In this document: one piece after another, positions 47,946 to 59,809 of the stretch
Position numbering within the stretch: position 1 is the stretch's first letter
Layout: each line of letters opens with the position of its first letter
Source of the DNA: Desmodus rotundus
Lineage: Eukaryota > Chordata > Mammalia > Chiroptera > Phyllostomidae
Assembly: GCF_022682495.2 (NCBI RefSeq)
Contig: NC_071398.1
Coordinates: 95,197,705-95,261,704 of the forward strand
Reading direction: 5' to 3'
Length of the DNA stretch: 64,000 nucleotides
Translations under genes and position numbers: made by a program
Notes under the pieces: generated by a model
The model's input: only the letters and a program-made list of their open reading frames with translations
Database searches by the model: none
What the model was told of the DNA's origin: nothing

Positions 47946-49572
47946 CTCATCTCTGATCAGAAGTCTGAGTAGGAACTGGCGTTGGTGAGACAGCACAATC
48001 AAGTAATGGAAATTCTCGGGAAGCCCTGCTTTAGTCAGGAAGGAAGAAGGGAAGAAAGGGAGGGAGGGAGGGAGCGAGGAAGGCTGATTCAGAGGTCATA
48101 AATAACACATGCTCGCGCTGCAGAGAGGACTATGAGACGCACGCATTTTGTCCACGAGAGCAGAGCCCCGGGACCTGGGTGGTCCCCAACAGCCCACCTC
48201 AGCGAGGGAACTAAAACAGAAAAAGATGCTGAACCCCCACGTCGCCGTTCGGGTGGAAGCCAACGCCATCCATGGAAACCCCAATCTGCCTTTCACTGGA
48301 GCCGGTTTACCGCGTGGAACATTTCTATAAATAGTCTCCGCAGCACTGCCCAGATTCACTCTGAAGGACATTAACGCAAGGAGGGGACTTCAAAGCTTAG
48401 CTCGCCTGCTATGGACGGATTTACGCATTCCTTTCGTTAGGTACACTCATTTCCTCGCGAGTTGTTACCATCTTTAAGAGACTGTGCCCATGCTCTGCCC
48501 AAGGCCCACGGTCCACGTGAGTCAGAGCTCTCTACCTTCGCTCACTGGTTCCTGCTAACCCGGCTTCTCCAAGCTCTTCCCGCGGGTGGACCAGGGGAGC
48601 ACCGCTCACTAAGCACTCGCCCTGCGCCCCAGAGCTTCCCTCCAGGGACACAAAAGGGACAGACGCGGCCCTGCCCAGGAGTCACGTCAGGACGTGCACT
48701 TACAGAAACAAACAAAACCCCACCGGTGACTGCAGCAGACTCACTGCCTACACCCGAGAGCAGGCAGTTTGTCCTGTTTGCGTCCCCCTATCAGAAAAGG
48801 GTGGTGTCCGCAGAGTAAACTCACGTTCCCCGGGGTCACTTCTGGGAGGTGAAGGAACCACCGGAGCTAAAAGGCAGAGGGGATGGGGGAATGGCGGATC
48901 TGTGGAAAACTGCGGGCCCTTAGGCCGCATTTAACTGGAGGAGGGAGACTTGCTGCGTGTCACCACCAGGTGGCGGTCACAGCCCCAACCCCTGCTGTGA
49001 CCCCCGTGTGAACCCTCCTGGGGTTAAGGACAAGAGCCTCCGGGTTTCCGGGAGAACCCAGACAAAACCAAGACCCAGGAAAACTAGCCCACAGGTTTGC
49101 ACAAGAGATTGATTTGTAAAAAATAATAATACAACAACAACAATGGCAGCAAGGAAATGCAGAGCAAACCTCACAAATCCACGCTACCCTTCACAGATCC
49201 ATCCTCAGAAAGAGGTAAGAGACCTCAATCCGCTCCACCCACCTGGGAATCCACCAGCATCCTGTGCACCCACTCGGGCCTCTCAAAGACAGACCAGGAG
49301 GGCCCAGGCTGCCAGTGCGCCGGGGCCAAGCTGAACCAGCCCACCCACAGGCGGACTTTTCACCCAGTGCCAGGACAGAGCTGGAGACTAAGGCACAAAA
49401 GGAGGTCACGGAACCTTTTCAAAGGGCCCTCTGAAAAGCATCGGTTGAGAAAGGGTTCCTGAGTTCCCCTTTGTCCCGTCCTGTGACGAGTGGATGCACC
49501 GAGCTGAGGGGCTGAAATCGGCTCCCTGGGGCCCGGATGTACAAGTACTCTTGGGGCTTCAAAACAGTTTCC

Positions 49573-49600
49573 TTTTTTTTTTTTTTTTTTTTTTTTTTTT
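49573..49600. repeat. T28 homopolymer
   Basis: Twenty-eight consecutive T, with no recognisable retroposon body on either side, so it is not evidently the tail of an antisense insertion. Confidence 0.9.
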
Positions 49601-50187
49601 GTAAACCTCCACCCAGAATTTCAGTTAAGGTGGAGCCACTGACTCCAGATATGGCTTTTCTACAGCTTCCTTCTTATCCTACTCAATCTAATTCCTAACT
49701 TCCGTTTCTTTCCCTCCCAAGGGGGCCCTCATCTGGCATCTCACTGTCTGCCCTTAAAACTCTGAAAAGGAATTTCTGGAAGGGAGTTCCACGCTGTAAT
49801 CCCAGAGAAGGAGGGATGATTTGTTTTCACTTGCCCAGGATGGAGAGGGGCCCTGGATCCAGAGGTCTGGGGTGAATCACTCTTGAACTAGGGAGTCTAC
49901 CTCTTGGCTGAAGCCCCAGCTTGCGATAGCTCTGCCCCTGGACGGTCCGCTTTCCTCCAGGTGACAGTGACAGGTTCTCTGCCCTTCAGAAGGTGAGTCA
50001 CAGGCCTGGCTCTGGGTTGAGTCTGCAGCCTCCCCCTGGCTGTGCCTCAGGGCCTTCTGGCCACATTCCTGAAGATCTTTGACTGACTGCTTCCTCAAAC
50101 CTTTGTTTTTTCCGTAATCCAACCCCACACAAGTGTGATAGGGTTTTCCTCAACAACAAGGCCACTAGGCCAAATGAGAACTCACAG

Positions 50188-50914
50188 AATAAATTCAAAC
50201 CTCTGAGAGCAAGTAGGGAAAAATCCCTAGTGTACTTGAAGAGGGCGTGTTGGTGGAGATTCAGGTCCAATTTAAAAAATCGCTCTGGTTCATCCCAGTT
50301 GTCCCACACTGGATTTGTTTAGACCCAAATGTGTTCCCCAAGCTGGAAAAACAGCTGGGAGGAAGGAAGAATAAAATATAAAATACCAAATAGCAAAAAA
50401 ACCAAGGCGATGGATCACTCGAGACAACATGAGGCTTTTCCAGACAGGCCCATAGTAAAAATGCAGAGGCCGGGCGTGCAGGGCCCTGGCTGAGGCGCCG
50501 GCACTGGTTCCCCCCTCTCTGGCCCCCAGCCGCTCACCAGCCCCCTGGCAGATCGCCCACTGCACCCGAGAGGAAGCAGAGGTCCCCAGGGCCCGTCATT
50601 GGCCAGAGACTGAGAAGCGGAAGACTTGCCTGGCTTGCTCAGCCCATCCTGCCTGGGCCTCACTTTTTCTTTCCAAGCGTTTCTGATTAATTTCTCAAGG
50701 TCACCCCTTGCCTGAAGCATGACTTCATTGCACCTGCAGCACTTTATTGTCCCAGTGTCCTTGGCCAGCCTCTCCGTCTTCGGACAGTGTTGCCTATTCT
50801 CCAAACTGAAACTCCTCCCTATTTCCCCAGGCTGAATCAGGCTGCTGCAGAACATCCAAATAACACAACCCGTGTTCCTCAGAAAAACTCTTCCTCCTCT
50901 GCTAACTAAATAAA
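50188..50914 (+). promoter_or_regulatory. Weak internal poly(A) signal candidates
   Basis: AATAAA occurs at 50188-50193, 50370-50375 and 50909-50914. None has a close GU-rich downstream element; the first has GTGTTGGTGG about 55 bases on. Any of them could be a minor proximal site, but the sequence support is poor. Confidence 0.25.
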
Positions 50915-51284
50915 ACAGCTCGTCACTGCGGCTGTGAGGCCAGGCTGACGCTCAGTGTCCAGTTCAGAAACTGGTTAACCCTTCCGGTCTCCCTGATCGG
51001 CTCTCACAGGTGCTGGCACTGGTTCATTAGTCCCATGGGTTCCTTGGAGGCCGTATGACATTCCAGGAGGCCTGGAACCCCGAAGCCACAGGGAGGGTTG
51101 GGGTCCAGAGACACGGTCAGGAGGCAAATGCGTGGATGAGAGCTATTGTTTTCTTTCCAATGGTTTAGCAGCCCCAGGGAGGCCCTGGGGTGCTTTTTAA
51201 CATCCTGACACTAATGTGCCCCACACTGCCTCCAAAAGGCAAACGTTGGGAACACACCTCCAGCCCTGGAAGGGACTTGACTCT

Positions 51285-51640
51285 CACATTTCATACTCTG
51301 GGCCAAGAAAGGTTAGGCAACTTGCTCAAGTCCACACAGCTGATTGGTAACAGGGCTGAGATCAGATCTGGCATAGGCTTTTTAATTGTCCTCGCCCCAG
51401 AGGAAGGCTGGGAGACCTGGCGTTCTCGCACTCCTGTTTTCCAGATCCTGAGTTTGACATACTGTACGTGGTTCAATCCTCCCCAGAACCCTGACTCGAG
51501 TTCAGCCGTTTTACAGACGAGAGGGCGGAGGCACAGACAGGCCCAGGAGCACGCCCCAGGTCACTCAGCTACGAGTGGAGCCATCTGTCAGGCGCACGGT
51601 CTGATTCCAGAGCCCTCGCTCTGCTCCTGCAGGAGCAGCA
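51285..51640 (+). repeat. Two MIR-like fragments in the 3' UTR
   Basis: First: AAAGGTTAGGCAACTTGCTC, then ACACAGCTGATTGGTAACAGG. Second: TTTTACAGACGAGAGGGCGG, then CCCAGGTCACTCAGCTACGAG. Both show MIR core order, on the + strand. Confidence 0.75.
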
Positions 51641-53254
51641 GCACCTTGTGTTTATTTGGCCAAGTGGCCATCATCTTGGATCTGCTGATGTTCTTCCCAA
51701 GGGTCTTCTAATGCCACTTCCTCTCCGTCTTTTGAGAAAAGGGAGTTTGAACTGTTTTCGCCACATACTCCAGCGGATCTTTAACCTCGCCGTCAGGAGT
51801 AAGAAACGTCCTGACAGCAGATCTTTATTATTATTATTATTAATTATTATTTGACATGGGAGGTGAGGGAGAGGGCCACAGCAGTCTGGGAGCGAAGGTG
51901 AAGACCAGAACGCCAACAGTCGTTCCCCCACCCCTGGCCCCACCCCACCCCACCCAGCCGCTTTGGGAACCTGCAGCCTTTCTCACCAAACGTTAGGAAA
52001 GTGGGAATTCTGGAGCCAATCTCCCCAAACCAGGGCAGGCAGTACAGCCAGGACGGGGAGGGGGAGCCATAGAACAAACATGGCAGTGCCCCTGGGGTGT
52101 CAGCTTTACTCCTGAATTGGGGAGGGGAGAGGTTACATTATTCATGTATTCAAGAATCTCATGACTCTTCAGGCTTAAACCGGCATGTTCCAGACTAACG
52201 TGGGCTCCCTCCCCCCAGACTCTCGGGGTGCAAGGATGGCTTTTCTCATGGCCCCTGCAGGAACACAGCAGTGGAGATGTTTGCGGCATGAGGCCAGAAG
52301 AAGGCAGGCGACATCCATTCATTCATTCCCCAGTTTCTTCTTCCCTCTCCCTTCCTGTCCCCACCTCCCCAGTGGGCCGACGAACTTAGAGGACAGTGGG
52401 CTCTCTCTGCCCCTTTGGGGCATCGGGAAGGAAATCTGTTCTTGGTAACTTGTGTTTCCAGCTGCCAGGCCAAAACCCCAGGAGTGCACCCCTTTCTCTG
52501 AAATGAATGACATTTCCACGCACAGGAACAGGTAGCTCTCCCCAAGCTTTCATGGTCGTCGCCCACACAGGGCCGCCTGGGCAGCAGGGACACCCTGTGC
52601 TGGAAGCACCGGGCACCATTGTCTGTGCAGTCACGTCACCCAAGAGAGTGCTCCCTGACCGACACCCCCACCCCCCGCCCCACTCACGTCCCCTCTGAGG
52701 CCTGGCTCCCATCCTGGTCCTGCAAGCTCAAGGCTGCTTCCTATCATCACACCCGCCCCCCAACCTCCACCCCCAATTTTTCCAACCTCAAATGCAGTCC
52801 GGGCCCAGAGGGATGCCAGGCACCCTAAGGGAGTCACTGCGGCTTTGAGGGAGGCGTCATTGGGCAGGGCCAGCTGAAACCCACCTTCTGGTGGTTCTGA
52901 GAACTCACCGACACCAAATCCTTCAATCCTTCCGAATTTGCGTTTGCCATTTTAACATCTAACAGCCTTTTCAGGTAAAAATAACAAGACCAATTTACTG
53001 ACTTTGTAGCTACAATGTGCTTGGAAAAGCACTTACTTAAAGACTGGAAGGAAGAAGAAAAACAAGGAGAAAATGGAGTCCACCCTCCTCAGGCGGTGGA
53101 CTCGTTAATGAACTAAACAAAACGAAAACTTCCAGGAAAGGAGCGGACAGACCAACGTCCCCTCACCTTTCACGGCGCTGTAGCTCGAAGACTGGGATCT
53201 CCGCTTGTTAACCATTGTTAACTAGTATTTTTAGTCCGGGTTGCTTTTAGCCTC

Positions 53255-53337
53255 TGTATAGTTCCTTTTTTAAACACATTTTCTATACGTTAATAAAAGA
53301 TCCGGAAGACTGATGGCCTCTGTGGTCCTGTGGGGGG
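53255..53337 (+). promoter_or_regulatory. TNR: Probable distal TNR poly(A) site
   Basis: The arrangement is textbook: TGTA (53255-53258) in a T-rich stretch, AATAAA at 53292-53297, and a GT-rich block TCTGTGGTCCTGTGGGG (53320-53336). Cleavage would be expected at about 53308-53318. It is the best-formed poly(A) signal between the stop codon and the next repeats. Confidence 0.65.
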
Positions 53338-53540
53338 CCCTGGGGAGGAAGGCCTTTCTCAATGGCTGACCTGTCTCCTCCTCTGCTCATTCCTGCTCTG
53401 CGCACTCACCCACCGCTCCGCCAAAACATCTTCTCTGTGTCCCCCTCTTGGGGAGGCTGCTCCCGTTCCCAGTGTCCTGCTGTGCTCTGTCTTCCATCCG
53501 CGCCCCTTGACTTCCCTGATTGTTCTGTCATTGTATCATC

Positions 53541-53614
53541 TCAAACTCCTTCTCCTCCCCCTCCTCCCCACCCCTGCCCTTCCTCCTCCTCCTCTCTTCC
53601 TCTCTTTCTTTCTA
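53541..53614. repeat. Pyrimidine-rich tract (CTCC repeats)
   Basis: An almost uninterrupted C/T stretch with repeated CTCCTC and a TTTCTTTCT end, followed closely by a VES SINE. Confidence 0.85.
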
Positions 53615-53681
53615 GCCTATCTCCCACCCACTTTGAATTCTTCATCTCACCCTTCATGTTCACCATCAAACAAGGTCACTT

Positions 53682-53885
53682 CCCTGGCTGGGTTGCTCAG
53701 TAGGTTGGAGCGTGGTCCCCTTACACCAAAAGGTGGTGGGTTCGATCCTAGCTGCGGGTTCGGTGCCTGGTCAGGGCACGTACAGGAGGCAATGGATGGA
53801 TGTTCCTCTCTCACATCGATTCTATCTCCATGCCCCCCTGCCCCCCGTCCTCTTTCAAATCAATGAGCATGTCTTGGATAAGAAT
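53682..53885 (+). mobile_element. VES-type tRNA-derived SINE, sense
   Basis: CCCTGGCTGGGTTGCTCAGT, then CTTACACCAAAAGGTGGTGG with a B box GGTTCGATCC, then TCAGGGCACGTACAGGAGG, CTCTCTCACATCGATTC, and an end like CAATGAGCATGTCTTGGATAA plus A-rich sequence. It is the third family member in the window and the most diverged at its 3' end. Confidence 0.85.
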
Positions 53886-56671
53886 TAAAACAAGAAAGAG
53901 AGAAAAGGCCACAGACGGTGGCAGCCTCTGCTGGAAGGCCCAGCCTCGCCCACACTGGCCTTGTCTATGGTGTTGAGGCCTTGATCAGCCACAGACACTG
54001 TCTCACTGTCCAGCTCCCTCAAGCCTGGAGCTCCCATGGCATCCAGTTAGCTCTCCAAGGCACTAGTGCCATCTATGGGCCCTGGCGGAGAATCTTCAAC
54101 AGGCCCAGCTCGCTGAGCCTGCTTTCTATCCACTCAGTCTCTAGTTCCTGCACCCACCTGCCCCCCAGACTTGGTCCCCTGGGAAAACATCTTCCCTTTC
54201 TCTCCCTTGAAAATGGCTCCAGCCCACATTGTAAGACCAACAGCAACCTCCAGGTAATGTTAGGTAAGACCCAGCCAGGTTCCAGCCCCGAGCTGAGGGC
54301 CATGAGGGACACCGGGCTGCAGGTCAGCCCCACGAGCTCACAGATGCAGGTACAGAGAGGGCTGTGAGGGCAGTGCTTCTGACAAGCAGAATGACCCAGC
54401 AGGGACGGGTGAGGGGGGAACACATGAGTGGGGGTCAGAGGGCACAAGGCTAGCCTCGGGGGTGGGGCCAGGAGAGGTGGAGGATTGTGTCTGCGTGGCT
54501 CCCGGACTTGAACCAGAGCTCCCCCAGAGGCAGCCAGGGACCCACAGCGCACTGTGAATTCCCACAGCCAGGAGGGAGAGACCTTTCTCCAAGTCCCCTT
54601 GTCAAAAGGGAGGCAGAGAGAGTCGTTTTTAAAAGCACAGAATCACACACTTGGTAATAATGTTTTTTTCCATAAGAGTCATTCCCCCCAGTCCTTTCTA
54701 GGTACCAACAGGCCTCTCCCCAGCCCTGGACACAGGCACAGAATCCCAGCTCCCAGACATGGTGGGTCTCGCCGGAAGGTGCCCTATGCAACCCGAGGCA
54801 AAGCGCCTTCTTAGCCCTGCCCCTGGGGCTCATTTCCTACAACACAGGTCCCCCGACTAGCAGACAAGAGCAGCCTTTTTAAAAGAGCCACCTTTTCTGG
54901 GCCTATATTAAATAAGTCACTGGGGATTGCGTAACTGCAGGAACGATCATCACCCCGAACCGCACCCTGCGCGTTACCTGGGAGAAGGAAACATAAGGGA
55001 GAAAGAGGAACTGCAAGGAATTTCCGTAATTAGTGTTTACTCCTGAAGGGGCTCGCTGCTGACACTAGACTCTCACTTAAACGAGGATAACTCACCCATA
55101 GCTGGAGCCCCCCAGGTGTGACTACAACCATGGGAACACAGATTTAATTACCACCGTGTCGTGGGAGCCAAGAACTGCCACGGGTAAAATTAAAAGTGGA
55201 TTATTAAGCAAGAGAAATGTTAGCAGCATTAGGAATCAGAGCAAATTGCAGGAACCCGACCTAAACACAGGAGTGCTTTCTCTCCTGTCATGTTCCCGGT
55301 GTCCCTGGGGACGCCTGCCTCAGCAGTGGCCTCTTTGCCAGCCAGCTGTCAGACGTCACCACGGAATAAGGACCCTCGGAGTCTGTGTCTCTCCTCTCGT
55401 GGGATACAGGCAATACACCCCGCATCGCCCAGGCTTTCAGGGAATGATAAAAAAAAAAGCATGCCCTGGGCCCATCAATCCACGCACAGGCGTGCCTCTG
55501 GTTCCTCTTCCCGCATCGCGCCAGGCTCTCCACCAGCCCCTACCAGGACCAGACCCACCGCCGTCTCTAATGCACAGAGACGGACGGCCTGGCCCCCCGT
55601 GAACACATTTCATCTCTTGTTGCTGCCTCTCCCTTTTCGCCCCCTTATACCGAACTCCCCACTCCCCAGTCCCAACATTCCACACGCGTGGGCGTACAGC
55701 TCCCTGTGTCAAAGGTTTTCAGATAAAATAGAGTGAAGTCTCCCAATTTACGCTGTGTGTTCACGAGGAACCAGAGAGAGAGAGACACGCAGAAAAAGAG
55801 TTCAGTTAATTAAGATGAAGGTTGTCATTTCAATATTGACAATTTGTTTTAACTCAGACATGTTTCCAACACTTCACATGCTACGGAAAGTGGCAATTAA
55901 GGAGCTTCTTGAATCTCAAAAGCTAATAGAAGCGTCTCAAAGGATTAAGTGCCATAGAATCTTCCTTGGGGGGAGGGGAGGGCGAAGAGGGCACCAGAAA
56001 ATAAATGCCCTGGTACTTTCAGGTGGTGTAGCCCTTTAAGGACTTAAGTAAGAACCGCTCTGACCGAGAGGACTGCTAAGCATTCCCTCACAGCTCGTGG
56101 GAAAGCTCTGGGCCCGCTCTCCGCCACAAACAATAAGCCCTTTAGAGGTTTCTGAGAAATGAGCGTAAATTACAAGAAATGCAGTAGCAATTATGAAGAT
56201 TCAATATGCTAGCTGTGCGGGAAATTGAGCGATCCCAGAAACACAGAGGCAACGGGGAGGGAACGTGTGAATTATGTCTGTGCACAGGCCCTACCTGGCA
56301 TGATTTGTGGGCCACACTCACTTTTTATGACTTTTCTTCCATAAATAAAACTCACAGCGTAATAACCAAAGCTTGTATTTACAGCCAAAGCTACGCTGAA
56401 ATAATTGTCCCCAACGACACCCTGGATCTCTGGCAAACACACCTCCGCGGACTCAGTGTCGTGCCAGGGTCACTGACAAGGAAGAAGTCAGCCTCTGCAG
56501 CATGGAGCTGCCTGCCCTCCTACCCTCCCCCCCCCCACCACCCCATCACGGGCCATTTAAAATCTTTCAGAGACATTCATGTAAACCTAGCTTTCAACAG
56601 CCCCCCTTCTATTTAAAAACAAAAAACAAACAAACAAAAAACCTCTGAACTTTAACTCAGTTTCAAATGTC

Positions 56672-56840
56672 CGCACTTGCTATAGGACAGGGTACACTTC
56701 AGTCACGTAATTCTTAGTCACAGGAAACTGTCCCGTGAGTTGTAGAATCTTTAGCAGCACCCCTGGCCTCTAGCCACCGAACCCCAGAGGGACCACCACC
56801 CGCCGCCAAGCTGTAACAACCCAAATACCCAAACACTAAC
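56672..56840 (-). repeat. MER-class non-autonomous DNA transposon fragment
   Basis: CTTTAGCAGCACCCCTGGCC, then TCTAGCCACCGAACCCCAGA, then AGCTGTAACAACCCAAATACCC match an old mammalian hAT-type repeat, in antisense to its usual consensus. A second piece of the same consensus lies at about 58303-58365 (GTTATGACAACCAAAATGTCC, then TCTGGGGGAGAAATTATCC). Confidence 0.6.
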
Positions 56841-58266
56841 AAACACAGTCCGCCCTCCCAGCAAAATCAGCCTCCATGAAGAGTCGCCATTGTGAGATTT
56901 ATCTTCAGAAGAAGAAGACTTCAATTGAGACTTCATTAAGGCAACATTTTAGGAAGCATCCTCCAGTCCATTTCGGTCCAAAAGACAAAAGGGGCCCCCC
57001 AAGTAGAGCATTGTTATCGCTTTTCCATTGAATTTCTTTTTTATGTAGTTTATAAATGTTTAAAGAGCTATCTGTGTTTTCAGTTTCGCTTTGCTAGAAT
57101 TGCTGTGGGCATGAGATTAGATTCCAAGGTAGGGACTGAAATTTATAAGATGGTGCTCACAGAAAGCGAGAGAGTTCGACTCACTGTGAGTCAGTGCACC
57201 GCGGCTCTCCAGGAATCAAGCACGTTTCAAATCAAGGGTCACTTGTAGGTTAGACCGTTGGCTCTGGCGCTCCCCTGGTGGACAATACTAAATGGTATTG
57301 ATTGTTTAAGATCCCCAAATACCTCCCAGTCTCTTCTGTCCTGGAGGTTTCTTAAGAAAAACAGAAATGAGGGTAAGTTAGGCACCAAAGACAGGAGGAA
57401 GGAAGGCTTTGTCACAGAATTCTGCCTGGGTTCTGGCCGGATTCTGGTCAACCGAGCAAGGAAGCCAGTGTGACTGTTCACGCTCCCAGGAGAATGGGGA
57501 CAGCAACGTCACACGCCTGTTTGCTCCGTGACATGAGGGAGCAGACCCCGGCCAAGGAAAACATCAACTGTGTCACAAGAATAGAGACGAAGCAGAAGGG
57601 AAAACAGGAAGGTGTCCCTGAAAGAAATCCATGGCAGCCCCAGGACATGGCAGAGAAGCACACGCCTCCTGCACACCCACCTGCCCGCTCACCCTCCCAA
57701 ACAGGCTCTCCCAGTTCACAGGAAGGGGGTGCGGGGAGGGACGCCATGTCTGCTTCCAGCTTTTTCAGAGAAGCCACAGCGTTGGTTTTTCTTTCCTACC
57801 ATCCCAGCCGTGCCCGTTGGGCCCTGTGGCCTAGTTCTGTGCTTAGAAAGTGCTGTCACCACAGTACTGTGGAACGCTAAGGTGGTTGTGCAGGGCCCCT
57901 GGGACCTGGGAGGACCGACTCGCCGGGGTGACAGCAGCAATAGCCCTCACGTTGCTCCTCTTGGTGGGCCGGGCCGGGTCTGGCTCCACCTCTCGAGCAC
58001 ATGGATGAAGCCGGAGAGCCCACAGCAAGGGAGGGAAATTTGGGGTTCACCTCTTGCTGCCAAAGACGTGCTGCTTTCATCTGATCTCTCTCACCACAGA
58101 GTTTAGATCAAGGTCCCCCGAAGCAACTCGCAGTGACCCTACCATTGGGGTCTGCCTACACCTCCTCACTGAGTTTCCAGGACCATTTATCTCTCTTCCG
58201 AGATCAAGCCACTCTGAAGAACTGAGCCAGCACCATCCTCTGTCCATCAGATACCAGTTATGTGCT

Positions 58267-58268
58267 CA

Positions 58269-58304
<36 letters not shown>
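58267..58304. repeat. (CT)n(CA)n microsatellite
   Basis: A short CT run changes directly to about 12 CA units. Confidence 0.95.
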
Positions 58305-58305
<1 letters not shown>

Positions 58306-58365
58306 TTATGACAACCAAAATGTCCTCTGGGGGAGAAATTATCCCCCCCAAAAATCAGTGCTCCG
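58303..58365 (-). repeat. Second MER-class transposon fragment
   Basis: It carries the part of the consensus that would follow the fragment at 56672-56840 (GACAACCAAAATGTCC, then GGGGGAGAAATTATCCCCC). It directly abuts the CA microsatellite. Confidence 0.55.
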
Positions 58366-59122
58366 AGGGGCCGGGCACGGTGGTTCAGACCTGAGCAAAT
58401 GGGCACAGCCCTGCTCTGACCCACCGTTCAAACTGGTTCGGGGTGAACACCCGTCCCAATTCTGTCCCAGAGGATAAGAGTCAACATTTTTTTTTTTTTT
58501 TGGTGGCTCAAGGAATGCAACCCTCACTGCTTCTGAATTCTGTGGTACACGGGCAAAGCTCTTGGAACGTGCGTCCCTTTTTCTCTCTGTGGAAAAGCTT
58601 GGGCTCGGAATGAAGTGGATACCAGGCGGGTTGGACCGAGTCACTGAAAGGACCTGGTTCTGATGCATGAAGGTACCGGAGCCGGTCTGACCCTGGTTTA
58701 TGACACCATCTCCTTTTTTTGTCTAAGATGGGTGGGGTTTTCTGTTACTTGATACTAAAAGAAACTTGCCGTATACAATATGATAAGTAGGGTCATAATA
58801 TTTAGACCCCAGGCAATGTTTGGCCCAGTCTAAAAAATAACCGACTATTAACTTCCATTTCTGAACAAAAAATTAAGAAAAGTTGAAATTGTCTCTTTTC
58901 ATCTTTGACCTCACCACTTCTATCCCCAAATTCATGTCCCGTATGTACTCTAATGGATGTCAAAAGAGTTTTATCCTCTACCCCCATGAAAACGTCCTTG
59001 ATTACCAGCTCAGACAGGTGGTTCTGAGAGACCCAATGGTGGAAAAGAGAGATAACTGAACACCTGGCTTCCAGATGTTTCTGACTGCCTTGCTGTTGAC
59101 ATTGGACAAATCCCCCGCCTAG

Positions 59123-59800
59123 GGCAGCGGCTGTCAAACTGCGGACCACAGACCCTCAGGGTCCCTGAGACCCACAAAACCCAAACTATTTTATAAGACC
59201 ACAAAGACAATATTAGCTTTGTCATCACAGACATTTGCGCGGATGGCGGTAAAACTGCAGATGCTCACTTAGCACAGATCAAGTCAAATGCCAATTTCAC
59301 TTGATGAAAAAGTAAAAAGTATTAATTCTATCATATCTTGACCACGAGTGTGTGCATGTCTTTGAATCCGGTGTGATGAATGGGAAGGACGCTCCCAGCA
59401 AGTTCAATGATTGCTGGAGGACAAGAGGGCTGGGGCGAGTCTCCAGCTGAAGTCCTTGCTTTGGTTCACAGACAGACGCCATTTCTACTCGGAAGACCAA
59501 GCAACAGACGCGCGATAGTGTTTTTAGATGTGGGTATCCAGCAAGCATTTTCTCGAAAGTAAGCCAAGTGAGCCTATCCTTTCGAGGAAAACCATCGACA
59601 GCGTTTGTAGCTGGTGACACAATCTGAGCGCTCAAAAGAAAATTAGAATTTTGAAACGCTTGTGCCACCATGCTAAGCTTGACAGCTTCCTCAGGGCTCA
59701 AGGGCTTTTCTGATGAGATCAGTGGTGATGTTAAAAAAATGTAATTTTTCACTTTTGTATGATGAACTACATCAAATTGGCGAAAATCTGCATAACTCCT
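59123..59800 (+). mobile_element. hAT-type DNA transposon relic with decayed transposase
   Basis: It starts like an hAT terminus (GCAGCGGCTGTCAAACTGCG). The interior reads as degraded transposase: GCGGATGGCGGTAAAACTGC, GCCAATTTCACTTGATG, AAAGTATTAATTCTATC, GCTTGACAGCTTCCTCAGGG, CTGATGAGATCAGTGGTG. The order matches a Charlie-like hAT element as I know it. Frames are broken by many stops. The 3' part is missing where antisense LINE-1 sequence begins. Confidence 0.7.
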
Positions 59801-59809
59801 TGAAGGGTT

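Larger units (their letters stand above)
45953..53315 (+). other. TNR: TNR 3' UTR, probable full extent
   Basis: Sequence after the stop has no splice-supported coding frame. The first strong poly(A) signal with proper flanks is at 53292, giving a 3' UTR of about 7.4 kb; the tenascin-R mRNA is known to be long. It contains MIR-like pieces (about 47825-47945, 51285-51400, 51455-51640), a GGGA-rich tract (48036-48077), T28 (49573-49600) and an ATT repeat (about 51826-51852). The 256-codon open frame at 46170-46940 is chance. The extent is inferred from sequence signals only. Confidence 0.6.

Noticed and set aside
57171..57195. GACTCACTGTGAGTC hairpin with an AP-1-like TGAGTCA
   Set aside because: A single short motif in intergenic sequence occurs often by chance. 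Nothing nearby supports a regulatory role.
58369..58393. A start resembling a primate Alu (GGCCGGGCACGGTGGTTCAG)
   Set aside because: The likeness lasts about 25 bases and then vanishes, with no Alu body or tail. The other repeats indicate a bat, which has no Alu. I treat it as chance.
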